Shown here in pieces: positions 26,012 through 32,166 of a stretch of 32,166 bases of DNA. This stretch comes from Gemmataceae bacterium (GTDB lineage: Bacteria > Planctomycetota > Planctomycetia > Gemmatales > Gemmataceae). Under the pieces are notes generated by a model. That model searched no databases, was not told where the DNA came from, and saw nothing but the letters and a program-made list of their open reading frames with translations. The position numbers and the translations under genes are program-made. Within the stretch, counting starts at the first letter, position 1; the number at the start of each line of letters is the position of its first letter. The stretch spans positions 1-32,166 of the forward strand of contig JAIEQO010000847.1 of the NCBI GenBank assembly GCA_019747655.1. Reading direction: 5' to 3'.

Positions 26012-26650
26012 CTACCCGAGCGGCAACCGGCCCCCGCCGGTAACCTCCATTTTCCTCCGCAGGTCGGCGAAGTAGGAGGTCAGTTGTTCACTATTCTTCA
26101 CCACCCCGCGGGAGCACGACCCGGAAGAGCAACCGCCACCCGTCCCGCACGACGAGCACCCACCGGCGGTCGTCCCGCAGCCCGGCTTGCCGCACCCGGC
26201 CGGCTCGGGCGGGTCCGTCGCGCTCGGCGTCCGGGACAGGTCGAGGAGCCGGACCGCCAGCCCGAACCGGTCGGACAGGGTCGCTAGCAGCGGGTCGGCG
26301 TCGCACCCGGCCCAGGGTAGGGCGTGCAGGACGGCCGAAGCCCCGTCGAGCATCACCTCGACATCGACGAACGCCAGCGGCAGGTCGGCCCCGGCAACGG
26401 CCGCGGCGTCCAGCAACTCCCGCCCCACCGCCTCGTTCCTGACGACGGCCGCATCGTCCTCGGGCGTGATGGTACGGAGTAGGTCGCCGTCGGGCTCGTC
26501 CGTCCCGGTCGTCGCGCACAGGACGGTGCCGACCTCGACGCCGCGCGGGCCGCGGACGACCACCCGCCCGCCCCGCGGCGGGGCGGCGTCGGACCGGAAC
26601 CGGCCGACGAACCCCGGCCGGCCGTACTGGACCAACACCACCTGCCCCAT
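26012..26650 (-). CDS. PSP1/RicT-like domain protein with Cys-rich C-terminal segment
   Basis: MGQVVLVQYGRPGFVGRFRSD...RGGRVVVRGPRGVEVGTVLCATTG; CGKPGCGTTAGGCSSCGTGGGCSSGSCSRG; LTSYFADLRRKME. Confidence 0.85.
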   Translation of the reverse strand: MGQVVLVQYGRPGFVGRFRSDAAPPRGGRVVVRGPRGVEVGTVLCATTGTDEPDGDLLRTITPEDDAAVVRNEAVGRELLDAAAVAGADLPLAFVDVEVMLDGASAVLHALPWAGCDADPLLATLSDRFGLAVRLLDLSRTPSATDPPEPAGCGKPGCGTTAGGCSSCGTGGGCSSGSCSRGVVKNSEQLTSYFADLRRKMEVTGGGRLPLG

Positions 26651-26659
26651 GAGCCCACC

Positions 26660-26769
26660 CCCGGGGCTGTCGCCCCGGGCTCTGTTGTCGCGGCCCTTCG
26701 GACCTGAAGAGCCGGGTCGCTTGAGGGCCGAAGGCCCGACACAGCATAGCCCGGGGCGACAGCCCCGGG
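26660..26769. repeat. Paired REP-like inverted repeats, 22-bp perfect arms
   Basis: cccggggctgtcgccccgggct (26660-26681) is the reverse complement of agcccggggcgacagccccggg (26748-26769). Confidence 0.9.
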
Positions 26770-26774
26770 CACGC

Positions 26775-27401
26775 TCACCGGCTCGGCTCGTCCTCGAACC
26801 CGAGGAACTCGCGCATCTGTCGGTCGTACTCGCTCTGGCCGAACTCCGAACTCAGGTCGAGCCGGAGTTCGTTGATGACCTTGATGCTCAGGTCCTTGAA
26901 CCAGAGATTCCAGCACGCCGAGCAGATCGATTGCTGGATGCGGACGCCGATCTCGTCCGGGATCGGCGGGGCCGGCAGCGGCTTGGCCCGCTTCCCCTCC
27001 ATGCACCCCGGCCGCTGGCAGCGGAACCCGGTGTCCGGGCCGTCGTCGGCCGTGGCTGATGCGGCCGGCTTCGGGACCGGGGCCCCGAGGCCGGTCAGGA
27101 GCTTGCCGATGGCCTCCTTCGGCAGCCGGTCGCCCCGCTCGTCGGCCACCGTGTGGCCCCGGGTCAGGACCTCGACCGCCTTGCCCTTCTGGCCGGCGGC
27201 GATGAGCGACTCGCCGAGCAGTTGGAACGCCTTCGAGAACTCCGGGCTCAGCTCCAGCGTCCGCTCGAACGACTGGGCGGCCTCGGCGTGCTGGCCGTCC
27301 TCGGCCAGCAACTGCCCGAGCCGGAAGTGGCCCAGCTCGTTGTCCGGGTCGTCGGCCGCCATCTTCCGGAACTGGGCGATCCGCTCGGCGAGCTGGCTCA
27401 T
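26775..27401 (-). CDS. TPR protein fused to C-terminal Fe(2+)-trafficking (YggX)-like domain
   Basis: TPR: DNELGHFRLGQLLAEDGQHAEAAQSFERTLELSPEFSKAFQLLGESLIAAGQKGKAVEVL. C-terminal: PPIPDEIGVRIQQSICSACWNLWFKDLSIKVINELRLDLSSEFGQSEYDRQMREFLGFE resembles YggX PPYPGxxGxRIxxxVSxxAWxxWxxxxTMLINExRLxxxxxxxRxFLxxxMxxFLFGE. Confidence 0.88.
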   Translation of the reverse strand: MSQLAERIAQFRKMAADDPDNELGHFRLGQLLAEDGQHAEAAQSFERTLELSPEFSKAFQLLGESLIAAGQKGKAVEVLTRGHTVADERGDRLPKEAIGKLLTGLGAPVPKPAASATADDGPDTGFRCQRPGCMEGKRAKPLPAPPIPDEIGVRIQQSICSACWNLWFKDLSIKVINELRLDLSSEFGQSEYDRQMREFLGFEDEPSR

Positions 27402-27424
27402 GGTGGGGTCTCGGGTCGCAGAGG

Positions 27425-27523
27425 CGGAAAAAGAATTTCGACAGGATAACAGGATGAAACAGGATCAATATCAACATCCTGTATTTTATATCTTGTTTGT
27501 CTTGTTACCCTGTCAAGAATCCG
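27425..27523. repeat. AT-rich imperfect inverted-repeat element (GACAGGATAACAGGATG...CATCCTGT...GTTACCCTGTC)
   Basis: Marked local drop in GC; arms gacaggataac and gttaccctgtc, inner acaggat / atcctgt. Confidence 0.7.
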
Positions 27524-27530
27524 CTTGTTT

Positions 27531-28376
27531 TTAGTTTGCCGGCAGGACGGTGAGCGGCATCTCGGAGGTGGCCTTCTTGTTGGCCACCCGGTCGGTGGCG
27601 GTGGCCCGGACGGTGAACTTCCCGGGCCGGCTGAGGAAGATCGGCAGCGACAGCTTGAACGCCACGTCCTTCTCGTCCAGCACCCGCTCGGCCTTCGCGT
27701 CCTGGACCTTGACGACCGGCTTGGCCAGGATCGGCTGCCCCTTCTCGTCCAGGATTTGGTACTCGACCAGCACGTCCGGCTGCTTGGTCCGCGGGTCCCG
27801 GGCGAAGACGACGGCGGTGTGGTTGACGTTCAGGGTCTGCCCGACCACCCCGGTGGTCGGGGCGACCAGCACCCCGTTCGGGTCGTGGCTGGTGTACGCC
27901 TGGACGAGCCCGAACTCCGGCCGGGCGACCTCGAACTTGACGGACGCGGTGGCCCGGGGCTTCTCCTCCGGCTTGGCCCCCGGCCCCTTCAGGTCCACGG
28001 CGGTCAGCTTGCAGGTGTACACCCCGGGCGGCTGGTCGAGCCCGACGGTGATGAACGCCCCGGCCGGCATCCGGCCGCCCCGCAGCAGGACCAGGGTGGC
28101 CTGCTCGGCCGGGTCCTGGCGGAAGGCCAGCTTGCCGGCCGCGTCGGACACCTCCAGCCCGATCTGGTAGCGGGTGGCCCCGTCCGGGTCGATGGTCAGC
28201 CCGTCGATGTCGTACCGGACGTACAGGATGTCGCCGGGGATGACCCGGCCGTCCTTGCGGGTCGGCCCGAGTTCGCCCTGGGTGTACCGGACGTTCCCGA
28301 GCTGGAGGCCGCCGGTGGCGGGCGGCTGGGCCGGGGCCAGGCCGACGGCCGCGGCCAGAGCGAGCGGGGTCCACAT
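27531..28376 (-). CDS. Hypothetical secreted protein with Ig-like/beta-sandwich repeats
   Basis: MWTPLALAAAVGLAPAQPPATGGLQLGNVRYTQGELGPTRKDGRVIPGDILYVRYDIDGL... to ...GKFTVRATATDRVANKKATSEMPLTVLPAN. Start at a signal-peptide-like ATG, shorter than the track ORF. Confidence 0.85.
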   Translation of the reverse strand: MWTPLALAAAVGLAPAQPPATGGLQLGNVRYTQGELGPTRKDGRVIPGDILYVRYDIDGLTIDPDGATRYQIGLEVSDAAGKLAFRQDPAEQATLVLLRGGRMPAGAFITVGLDQPPGVYTCKLTAVDLKGPGAKPEEKPRATASVKFEVARPEFGLVQAYTSHDPNGVLVAPTTGVVGQTLNVNHTAVVFARDPRTKQPDVLVEYQILDEKGQPILAKPVVKVQDAKAERVLDEKDVAFKLSLPIFLSRPGKFTVRATATDRVANKKATSEMPLTVLPAN

Positions 28377-28466
28377 GGCGGGGCGGTCCTCCGGGCGGGT
28401 GCTGACGGGCTCATTGTCGCCGGGGGCGGCGGGCATGACCAGTGGAGCGGGGCACGGCTCGGGTTT

Positions 28467-28527
28467 GGTGGCACAGGCAGGAATGCCCGTGCAGGGTAGC
28501 AGCACAGGCAGGAATGCCTGTGCCACC
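28467..28527. repeat. REP-like doublet: two copies of GCACAGGCAGGAATGCC(C/T)GTGC, outer 13-bp inverted repeat
   Basis: ggtggcacaggca (28467-28479) is the reverse complement of tgcctgtgccacc (28515-28527). Confidence 0.8.
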
Positions 28528-28731
28528 GAGAGCGGGTTCAGCCGGGTGGGGACGTTCGGCACTTGGTCCGACCCGGGCGATTTTCCGCCCGGCCGGGCGC
28601 GAACCCGGGTAAAATGTCGGTGTCCGAACAGGATGTCGTGCGTCCGTGGCACGACGGGCTCAAGGCCTCCGGTGGTTCGCACTGGTACGCGGGTCGCCGC
28701 TGGCGTCACCCGAAGTAAAGGAGGTGATCCT

Positions 28732-28776
28732 GTGAGTAGTAGTTGTTACCAGGGTTTGAAGGGCCGGCTGGCCTAA
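28732..28776 (+). CDS. Micro-ORF, 14 codons: (M)SSSCYQGLKGRLA (GTG start)
   Basis: AAAGGAGGTGATCCT-GTGAGTAGTAGTTGTTACCAGGGTTTGAAGGGCCGGCTGGCCTAA; GGAGG is 7 nt from the GTG. Confidence 0.45.
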   Translation: MSSSCYQGLKGRLA

Positions 28777-28818
28777 CGGCCGCATCACGGGTGGACCGTT
28801 AAGCCGGCCTACCCACCG

Positions 28819-28855
28819 GACCCCCGGGGCCTCAAGCCCCGGGGGTCTGTTTTTT
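28819..28855 (+). terminator. Rho-independent terminator
   Basis: gacccccggggc-ctcaa-gccccgggggtc (12-bp perfect stem) followed by tgttttttc. Confidence 0.88.
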
Positions 28856-28868
28856 CGGGAAGCGAGCG

Positions 28869-28976
28869 CACGCGGATGACGCGGATTGGAGGACGCGGCG
28901 AACACGCGGATCGGTCCAACCGCTGATTCCGGTCTGATCCGCGTGGGTCCGCGCTCTTCTCCACGTCATCCGCGTG
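28869..28976. repeat. Inverted repeat element, arms cacgcggatgacg / cgtcatccgcgtg, with internal cgcggat repeats
   Basis: Arms 28869-28881 and 28964-28976; the right arm overlaps the EVE stop codon. Confidence 0.75.
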
Positions 28977-29373
28977 CCATGTCTTCGATTCTCCCCCACA
29001 ACTCCGCCGGGACCGGCATCACCGACAGCCGGGGCAGGCGGACCAGCTCCCAGTCGGCGAACGCCCCGTCGGCCTTGATCGCGGCCAGCGTCACCGGCCT
29101 TCCAAGCGGCTTCACCGGCTTGACCGTCACCACCACCCGCTTCCCGGCCGGGTCGCCGGGGTCCGGGGTCGGGCCGGCCGTCACCTCCATCACCCCCACC
29201 ACGGCCTTTTCACCGCCGGTGTGGTAGAGGAAGGCCCGGTCGCCAGGCTTGGCCGCCCGCAGGTGCTTCTGGGCGACCGGGTTGGCGACGCCGTCCCAGA
29301 CGGTCGAGCCGTCCCGGGCGAGGTCGGCGAACGAGTAGCAGTCCGGCTCGGTCTTGAACAGCCAGTTGGCCAT
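28966..29373 (-). CDS. EVE domain-containing protein
   Basis: MANWLFKTEPDCYSFADLARDGSTVWDGVANPVAQKHLRAAKPGDRAFLYHTGGEKAVVGVMEV... Confidence 0.93.
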   Translation of the reverse strand: MANWLFKTEPDCYSFADLARDGSTVWDGVANPVAQKHLRAAKPGDRAFLYHTGGEKAVVGVMEVTAGPTPDPGDPAGKRVVVTVKPVKPLGRPVTLAAIKADGAFADWELVRLPRLSVMPVPAELWGRIEDMARG

Positions 29374-29396
29374 GTGCGTTTCCCTAAGCGTTTTCT

Positions 29397-29453
29397 GAGG
29401 CCCGACCGTGAGGGAGGGCTCCTTCGGGAAGCCCTCCCTCACGGTCGGGCCTC
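29397..29453. repeat. REP-like palindrome, 24-bp perfect inverted repeat with ccttcggga loop
   Basis: gaggcccgaccgtgagggagggct / agccctccctcacggtcgggcctc, immediately upstream of the EVE gene start. Confidence 0.9.
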
Positions 29454-29646
29454 GGACGGTCGGGTTGTACCGGATCGGGTATCCCGCCCGCAACCGACGT
29501 TGCGGCAGGGTAGGGGGGCCGGGCAGAATCCGGCCGTTTTGTGAAGGTCGTCGGTGCGGCCGGCCGATGTACGCCCGGCGGTAGCGGTGGCAGGCTGATC
29601 CTGCCACGATGGTGGTGTCGCCCGCCACCCGCCGGAGGTGTCGGCC

Positions 29647-30213
29647 ATGAGCGTGCTCCCGGACTGGATGATCGAGCGGGACGTGAAGATCGAGCCGTTC
29701 GCCCCGCAGCAGCACCGCCCGGGGGTCATCTCCTACGGGGTGACGAGCTACGGGTACGACGTGCGGGTGGACCGGAAGTTCAAGGTGTTCACGAACGTCT
29801 GGGGCCGGGCCGTCGACCCCAAGCACTTCGACGCCAAGTCGTTCGTGGACATCGAGGCCGACTCGATCCTGATCCCGCCGAACAGCTTCGCCCTGGCCGA
29901 GACGGTCGAGTACCTGGAGATTCCCCGGGACATCCTGTGCGTGTGCGTCGGGAAGAGCACTTATGCGAGGTGCGGTATCATCGTGAACGTAACGCCCCTG
30001 GAGCCGGAGTGGCGGGGGCGGGTGACGATCGAGATTTCCAACACCACGCCCCTGCCGGCCAAGATTTACGCCGGCGAGGGAATTGCTCAGATCATCTTCC
30101 TCAAGGCGCAGGATGTGTGTCGGACCAGTTATGCCGACAAGAAGGGTAAGTACCAGGACCAGGCCGGGCTGACCCTGCCTTTCGTCCCCGGAACTACCCC
30201 GCCGGCCGGGTAG
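29647..30213 (+). CDS. dcd: dCTP deaminase
   Basis: [50 protein letters not shown]...[78 protein letters not shown]; ggaggtg upstream. Confidence 0.95.
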   Translation: MSVLPDWMIERDVKIEPFAPQQHRPGVISYGVTSYGYDVRVDRKFKVFTNVWGRAVDPKHFDAKSFVDIEADSILIPPNSFALAETVEYLEIPRDILCVCVGKSTYARCGIIVNVTPLEPEWRGRVTIEISNTTPLPAKIYAGEGIAQIIFLKAQDVCRTSYADKKGKYQDQAGLTLPFVPGTTPPAG

Positions 30214-30394
30214 CCGGGCAAGAATAACGGTTGCCGTCCGGGCCCGGTCCGGATTTCGTGCTGTACACGGGATCAATCGTCGGGTACACTTGTCCACGCC
30301 GGTGGCCCGTCGCGTTTCGCCGACGCCCGATCCGTAACCCACTGCCGCGCTGCGGGGTTCGACCCCGCGGGCGGTCTGACGCGGACCCCGCCCC

Positions 30395-32166
30395 ATGCAG
30401 ATCACCCGCCGGTTCACCCGCGAAGGCCAGGACCCGTTCGCCGCCTTGGAGTTCGCCCCCCGGGACTCCCGGATCGTCAACCCGAACGGGTCGGTGGTGT
30501 TCGAGGCCAAGGGGGTGCTGGTCCCGGCCGGGTGGTCGCAGGTGGCGGTGGACATCCTGGCCCAGAAGTACTTCCGCCGGGCGGGTGTGCCGGCCAAGAC
30601 GGCCCACGTCGCCGAGGACGGCGTCCCGGCGTGGCTCCAGACGAGCCGGGCCGAGGCGGATGACACGCAGCTCGGCGGGGAGACGGACGCCCGGCAGGTG
30701 TTCCACCGGCTGGCCGGGTGCTGGACGTACTGGGGGTGGAAGGGCGGGTACTTCGACAGCCAGCGGGACGCCCGGGCGTTCTACGACGAGACGTGCCACA
30801 TGCTGGCCGCCCAGATGGCGGCCCCGAACTCGCCGCAGTGGTTCAACACCGGGCTGCACTGGGCGTACGGGATCGAGGGGCCGCCGCAGGGGCACTACTT
30901 CGTCGACCCGCTGACCAACGGGATGACGCGGTCCACGTCCGCCTACGAGCGGCCGGCACCCCATGCGTGCCTGCCGTACCACGCCCCCGTGACGACCCCG
31001 GCCGGGCCGATCCCGATCGGCGAGATCGTCGAGCGGAACATGGTCGGGCTGCCGGTCTACGACAAGTCCGGCGTCACCCGGGTGGTGGCGGTCAAGTACA
31101 ACGGTGTGAAGCCGGTCTACCGGGTCCGGCTGGCCAACGGGAATGCCATCGAGGCGACCGCCGACCACCTCGTCCTGGCCAGCGACGGGCACAAGACCGA
31201 GCGGCGGTGGGTCGAGGTCGGACGGCTCCGGCCCGGGATGCGACTGACCCAGCGGACCGACACCGAGATCGCGGCCGGGGGCGAGCACCATCCCGCGGCC
31301 GAGGCGGCCCTGGCCGGGTGGCTCCAGGCGGATGGGTTCGTCGGCCAGTACGACCACGGGACGAACCGGAGCCTGACGGTCGAGGCCATGACGGTCAACG
31401 CCGGCGAGCGGGAGTACGTCGCCGCGCTCGTGAATGAGGTCTTCCCCGGTGCTCACCGGCACGAGCGGTCCGCCCACAGCCAGGACGACCGGCTCGACAT
31501 CCGCCGGCTGCGGCTGTACGGCGAGCACCTCCGGCCGTTCGTCGAGCGGTACGGGCTGCTCGACCGGCGGCTCGACATGCAGGTGCCGGCCGCCGTCCGG
31601 ACCGGCGGACACGCCGTCGTCGCGGCGTACTTGCGGGCCGTATTCCAGGCCGACGGGTGCGTCCGAATCCGGCCCGAGCGGCAGAGCAGCGACATCGTCC
31701 TCGGGACGATTTCCCCGAAACTGGCCGTCGGGGTGTCGCAGCTCCTGCACAACCTCGGCATCTACAACCGGGTCCAGCTCTGCGACGACAGTCGGGAGGA
31801 CCGGCAGGACTACTACCACGTCGTCATCGCCTGGAAGAGCGAGAAGGAGAAGTTCGCCGAGTGGGTCGGGTTCGTCTCGCCGGACAAGCAGGCCAAGCTG
31901 GTGACGGCCCTGAACATGCCCGGCCGGTCGGTCGCCCGGCTGCGGGGCGAGGTGGTCGAGGCCGTCGAGTACGTCGGCGAAGAGGACGTGTACGACATCG
32001 AGACGGAGAGCCACGACTTCCTGACCAGCAACGTCGTCGTCCACAACTGCTTCATCCAGCAAGTAGACGACGACCTGGTGAACGAGGGCGGGATCATGGA
32101 CCTGTGGGTCCGCGAGGCCCGCATCTTCAAGTACGGCAGCGGCACCGGGTCGAACTTCTCGGCCCT
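30395..32166 (+). CDS. nrdJ: Adenosylcobalamin-dependent (class II) ribonucleoside-diphosphate reductase, intein-containing, partial at window end
   Basis: Extein: MQITRRFTREGQDPFAALEFAPRDSRIVNPNG...AAPNSPQWFNTGLHWAYGIEGPPQGHYFVDPLTNGMTRSTSAYERPAPHA / CFIQQVDDDLVNEGGIMDLWVREARIFKYGSGTGSNFSA. Open frame to the window end. Confidence 0.93.
   Translation, partial: MQITRRFTREGQDPFAALEFAPRDSRIVNPNGSVVFEAKGVLVPAGWSQVAVDILAQKYFRRAGVPAKTAHVAEDGVPAWLQTSRAEADDTQLGGETDARQVFHRLAGCWTYWGWKGGYFDSQRDARAFYDETCHMLAAQMAAPNSPQWFNTGLHWAYGIEGPPQGHYFVDPLTNGMTRSTSAYERPAPHACLPYHAPVTTPAGPIPIGEIVERNMVGLPVYDKSGVTRVVAVKYNGVKPVYRVRLANGNAIEATADHLVLASDGHKTERRWVEVGRLRPGMRLTQRTDTEIAAGGEHHPAAEAALAGWLQADGFVGQYDHGTNRSLTVEAMTVNAGEREYVAALVNEVFPGAHRHERSAHSQDDRLDIRRLRLYGEHLRPFVERYGLLDRRLDMQVPAAVRTGGHAVVAAYLRAVFQADGCVRIRPERQSSDIVLGTISPKLAVGVSQLLHNLGIYNRVQLCDDSREDRQDYYHVVIAWKSEKEKFAEWVGFVSPDKQAKLVTALNMPGRSVARLRGEVVEAVEYVGEEDVYDIETESHDFLTSNVVVHNCFIQQVDDDLVNEGGIMDLWVREARIFKYGSGTGSNFSA
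30968..32047 (+). mobile_element. Intein (360 aa) with Hint splicing domain and LAGLIDADG/DOD homing endonuclease motifs
   Basis: Starts CLPYHAPVTTPAGPIPIGEIV, ends VYDIETESHDFLTSNVVVHN before C+1; endonuclease blocks LAGWLQADGFVG and YLRAVFQADGCVRIR. Confidence 0.95.

Larger units (their letters stand above)
28717..28855 (+). ncRNA. Candidate small structured transcript with strong SD, micro-ORF, stem-loop and terminator
   Basis: aaaggaggtgatcc at 28717-28730; stem ggccggct/agccggcc plus taacgg/ccgtta (28762-28809); terminator at 28819-28855. 5' end and promoter not determined. Confidence 0.55.

Noticed and set aside
28717-28730. Fragment of a minus-strand 16S rRNA 3' end (GGATCACCTCCTTT)
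   Set aside because: Adjacent sequence lacks the expected GTAACCGTA...CTGCGGTT 16S context, and the orientation with a downstream GTG and hairpin fits a Shine-Dalgarno.
30330-30375. tRNA T-arm-like sequence gcggggttcgaccccgc
   Set aside because: Stem/loop geometry does not fit a T-arm with a 7-nt loop, and no acceptor, D or anticodon arms were found.
30214-30394. Cobalamin riboswitch upstream of the B12-dependent RNR
   Set aside because: Only a weak CCCACTG-like string; no recognisable B12 box context or core stems. An Infernal search with the cobalamin model would settle it.

Overview
High-GC window that looks like a planctomycete (Gemmataceae-like) chromosome; this is inferred from protein style only, with no database search. 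About half the window (1..16406, minus) is one uninterrupted reading frame for a giant secreted or surface protein of at least 5,468 aa, whose C-terminus lies beyond the left edge. The ORF track omits it because it has no stop inside the window, and lists a spurious 4,329-aa plus-strand antisense ORF instead. The giant protein carries: an N-terminal 'LAVEPLEDRAVPA' sorting-type motif; parallel beta-helix repeats; Ig/PKD-like domains; a long Asn-rich GGSGxNxSLV solenoid repeat; two separate HExxHxxGxxH (metzincin-type) sites; and a PPC-like domain. Upstream, also on minus, are a Ser/Thr kinase with a duplicated internalin-like LRR ectodomain and an ECF sigma factor. Next come two translationally coupled gene pairs (two glycosyltransferase-like genes; a HEAT-like protein plus a PQQ-type beta-propeller), a Cys-rich PSP1 protein, a TPR protein fused to a YggX-like (Fe-trafficking) domain, a secreted hypothetical and an EVE-domain protein. 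On plus are dcd and a class II ribonucleotide reductase interrupted by a complete 360-aa LAGLIDADG intein. The most enigmatic element is a small plus-strand intergenic unit (about 28717..28855). It has a 14-nt perfect complement of the usual bacterial 16S 3' tail, a 14-codon ORF ending inside a strong stem-loop, and a canonical terminator. Several REP/MITE-like palindromes are present, one of them a perfect 46-nt palindrome inside the kinase coding sequence.
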